Below, piece by piece: positions 61,975 through 64,000 of a DNA stretch of 64,000 nt. Every line of letters starts with the position of its first letter. The stretch's first letter is position 1. The translations under genes were made by a program, and so were the position numbers. Under the pieces are notes generated by a model, which saw only the letters and a program-made list of their open reading frames with translations, ran no database searches and was not told the DNA's origin. Location: assembly GCF_012843265.1 (NCBI RefSeq), contig NZ_JABAIT010000013.1, forward strand, positions 57,822-121,821, written 5' to 3'. This DNA comes from Bacillus sp. DNRA2. GTDB lineage: Bacteria > Bacillota > Bacilli > Bacillales > Cytobacillaceae.

Positions 61975-62886
61975 ATGAGCGAGATTACAATGTCCGTCAA
62001 AGGACTCAAAAAAGTGATTGGCAAAAAGGAAATCATCAAAGGGATCGATTTTGAATTAAAAAAAGGCGAGGTTTTTGGATTCCTAGGACCAAATGGTGCG
62101 GGTAAAACAACCACCATTCGGATGCTAGTCGGTCTAATCCGGCCAACCTCAGGTTCGATTCATATTTGCGGCTACAATGTTGCCAATCAATTTACTAAAG
62201 CAATGGAATTTCTTGGCTGTATCGTCGAAAATCCAGAGATGTATCCCTATCTAACAGGTTGGGAAAATTTAAAGCATTTTGCAGGGATGTTACCGAACAT
62301 AGGTGATGAGCGAATTGCTGAGGTTACAAAAATGGTTGGGCTGCAAGAAAGAATCCATGATCGAGTTAAGACGTATTCACTTGGGATGCGCCAACGTTTA
62401 GGAATTGCTCAAGCATTACTGGGTAATCCGAAAGTGTTGATTTTAGATGAACCTACTAACGGATTAGATCCATCGGGAATTCGTGATATGCGTCAGTTTA
62501 TTCGATTTTTGGCTGAGGAAGAGGGTCTAAGCGTATTAGTATCAAGTCACTTATTAAGTGAAATTCAATTAATGTGTGATCGGGTCGCCATTATTTCAAA
62601 AGGGACTATGGTAAAAACCGATACTGTTGAACATTTGTTAACTCAGCAGGAGCGTCTAACTTGGCGATTAGAGCCCATCGAAAAGGGCATCGAGATATTG
62701 GCGGGATTGACCGAAATTGTTCGTGAGGAAGGCGAGTATGTGATTACACCGTACATAGAAGAAAGTGTTGGCATGTGGAATCGCAAATTAGTTGAAGCGA
62801 ATGTGACGGTGTTGGAAATGAACCGCAAACTACCAAGCTTAGAAGATCTATTTTTAGAAATGACTGGAGGAGATCATATTGATTAA
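61975..62886 (+). CDS. ABC transporter ATP-binding protein
   Basis: 303 residues. Walker A GPNGAGKTT (about 40-48), signature YSLGMRQRLGIAQALL, Walker B VLILDEPTNGLDP, and a C-terminal ~80-residue extension as in BcrA/LnrL-type drug or lantibiotic exporters. RBS AAAGGAGGGG. Pairs with the permease that starts 8 bases before its end. Confidence 0.93.
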   Translation: MSEITMSVKGLKKVIGKKEIIKGIDFELKKGEVFGFLGPNGAGKTTTIRMLVGLIRPTSGSIHICGYNVANQFTKAMEFLGCIVENPEMYPYLTGWENLKHFAGMLPNIGDERIAEVTKMVGLQERIHDRVKTYSLGMRQRLGIAQALLGNPKVLILDEPTNGLDPSGIRDMRQFIRFLAEEEGLSVLVSSHLLSEIQLMCDRVAIISKGTMVKTDTVEHLLTQQERLTWRLEPIEKGIEILAGLTEIVREEGEYVITPYIEESVGMWNRKLVEANVTVLEMNRKLPSLEDLFLEMTGGDHID

Positions 62887-63859
62887 TCTCATCCATAATG
62901 AATTATTAAAAATAGTCCGTAAAAAGAAATTAGTTGTTGTTGTGATGATTATGACTGTGCTGATTTCAATGTTTACTTATGCGCAATACCGTGAACAATC
63001 TCGAATTCAGGAAACGCTTGGAACGAAAGATTGGCGGACGACATTGCAGCAGGATATTGTAAATAAGCAAAATCGTTTAAGCAGCACAGGAATTTCTGAG
63101 GAATGGAAACAACAGCTGCAAATTTCGATTAAACAGCAACAATATTATTTAGATCATAATATCAATCCGACTGAACCGGGCGCACCGACCTTTGTTCGAG
63201 AATTTCTACAGCACGCAATTCAGTTGTTATTGCCGTTATTGGTGATGATCATCGCTTCAGATATTGTTTCGTCTGAGCAAAGTGCCGGAACTGTGAAACT
63301 CCTATTGACCAGACCGGTAAAACGGTGGCGGATATTGCTAAGCAAGTACATCACCTTAATTTTGTCGGTTTCATTCTTAATCGTGTCATTTGCCGTCCTG
63401 TCGTACTTCATTTCAGGACTTGTATTCGGCTATAGCGGTTGGTCAGCACCCATATTAACAGGGTTTACGGTCGAAAAAGGCGAATTAAGCACGGCAGGTG
63501 TTCATCTTGTCCCACAATGGCAATTTTTATTAATGGTGTTTGGATTGGCTTGGTTTGTTTCATTGGTTGTGGGAACCTTATCGTTTATGTTATCGACGTT
63601 AATCAAAAGTACAGCTGCTGGGATGGGCGTTATGCTCGCTTGTTTAATTGCCGGAATGATTTTAACCAACATAGTGTCATCATGGGAATCTGCCAAATAT
63701 TTATTTATGGTAAATTTAACTCCTACGCAATATTTAACTGGAGGAACACCTCCTATTGAAGGAATGACTTTAGGCTTTACGCTACTGGTGCTATTGATTT
63801 GGGGGATTGGCGGTATTTTCGTCTCGTTTTTCACGTTTGTTAGGAAAGATGTTTATTAA
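62879..63859 (+). CDS. ABC-2 type transporter permease
   Basis: 326 residues from TTG 62879 (GGAGGAG 6 bases upstream), overlapping the ATPase gene by 8 bases. One N-terminal helix (KKKLVVVVMIMTVLISMFTYA), about 80 extracytoplasmic residues, then five helices (QLLLPLLVMIIASDIVSSEQSAGTVKLLLTRPV is the ABC-2 core). Half of a heteromeric exporter; substrate unknown, possibly a peptide antibiotic or lipid. The gene ends at the terminator that carries the group II intron. Confidence 0.9.
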   Translation: MINLIHNELLKIVRKKKLVVVVMIMTVLISMFTYAQYREQSRIQETLGTKDWRTTLQQDIVNKQNRLSSTGISEEWKQQLQISIKQQQYYLDHNINPTEPGAPTFVREFLQHAIQLLLPLLVMIIASDIVSSEQSAGTVKLLLTRPVKRWRILLSKYITLILSVSFLIVSFAVLSYFISGLVFGYSGWSAPILTGFTVEKGELSTAGVHLVPQWQFLLMVFGLAWFVSLVVGTLSFMLSTLIKSTAAGMGVMLACLIAGMILTNIVSSWESAKYLFMVNLTPTQYLTGGTPPIEGMTLGFTLLVLLIWGIGGIFVSFFTFVRKDVY

Positions 63860-63868
63860 GTAAAATAG

Positions 63869-63906
63869 AAAAAGCCTTGCACATCAAGAAATTGTGCAAG
63901 GCTTTT
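63869..63906 (+). terminator. Rho-independent terminator after the ABC operon
   Basis: AAAAAGCCTTGCAC pairs with GTGCAAGGCTTTT across an 11-base loop, then T4. It is the insertion target of the following intron. Confidence 0.92.
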
Positions 63907-64000
63907 GTGCGCTTGGCAGCGTATCGGACTAACGGGTGAAAGTCCCGAACACACCGTTTGTGGCGGAAGTGTATAGCTGACAGGTAGTGCGTGTCCGTGA
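63907..64000 (+). mobile_element. Group IIC intron, 5' end (truncated by window edge)
   Basis: Starts GTGCGCTTGGCAGCG immediately after the terminator T run, then GGGTGAAAGTCCCGAAC and GCGTGTCCGTG. These match the opening domain I elements of group IIC introns such as Oceanobacillus Oi.I1 (GUGUG...GGGUGAGAGUCCCGAAC...GUGUCCGUG), recalled from the published structure. IIC introns insert downstream of terminator stems, exactly as here. The reverse transcriptase and 3' end lie outside the window. Confidence 0.85.

Overview
The window is chromosomal DNA from an endospore-forming Bacillaceae (low-GC Firmicute). The evidence is strong AGGAGG-type ribosome binding sites, frequent GTG/TTG starts, many U-tailed hairpin terminators, and a set of spore genes: an alpha/beta SASP, two CotF-domain/partner pairs beside an alcohol dehydrogenase (as in the B. 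subtilis yra cluster), a YyaC-type protease, RacA and a YkoS/YkoT pair. Genes lie in short operons on both strands. The DNA looks like ordinary host chromosome except for repeat arrays, a GC-rich mobile-type repeat and the 5' end of a group II intron at the right edge.

Layout. 1-3.3 kb: end of a membrane protein with a Cys/Asp-rich tail, a DUF2085 protein, small proteins, a tautomerase, a TIGR01777 epimerase and a HIT protein. 3.3-7.7 kb: an iron-type P1B-4 ATPase behind a Fur box, a coiled-coil/3D-domain wall enzyme and a charged GY-repeat protein. 7.8-8.4 kb: a peroxiredoxin whose catalytic cysteine codon is TGA, followed by a SECIS-like hairpin. 8.5-11 kb: spore-coat-type genes and a zinc alcohol dehydrogenase. 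11-22.6 kb: TPR, DUF6508, YvbH, YyaC, methyltransferase, GGDEF, metallophosphoesterase, BluB, SDR, SASP and small proteins. 22.8-26.7 kb: bioB with a BirA operator, then a preQ1-riboswitch-controlled queC-queD-queE-folE operon. 26.7-27.6 kb: a 52-bp tandem array and a GC-rich repeat. 27.7-38.1 kb: polysaccharide deacetylases, HAD, CAP-domain protein, purT, YitT, racA with an unusual repeat-rich MerR-type neighbour, AbrB-type transporter and sirC. 38.4-42.5 kb: aspartokinase III and a proline T-box proBA operon. 42.6-50.4 kb: DUF1284, a cyclic-nucleotide phosphodiesterase, two crotonase-fold proteins (one degenerate), HAD, DUF1906 and ilvA. 50.9-51.3 kb: a second array bounded by inverted pieces of the GC-rich repeat. 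51.4-63.9 kb: DUF3889, amino-acid permease, LysE exporter, YkoS/YkoT, YqhV, Nudix, IDEAL protein, ilvD, and a GDSL/ABC transporter operon. 63.9 kb to the end: 5' end of a group IIC intron placed directly after a terminator.

Most notable: (1) a probable selenocysteine peroxiredoxin; (2) three tandem arrays (20.3, 26.8 and 50.9 kb) with unrelated stem sequences but the same 52-53-bp period and a shared ATAA-n-TCAT hairpin core, two of them joined to the same GC-rich repeat; (3) a MerR-headed protein beside racA carrying nine tandem 18-residue coiled-coil repeats and an aromatic C-terminal tip; (4) a 57-bp perfect palindrome that makes two convergent genes end in identical codons. All functional calls rest on reading motifs and context; no database search was run.
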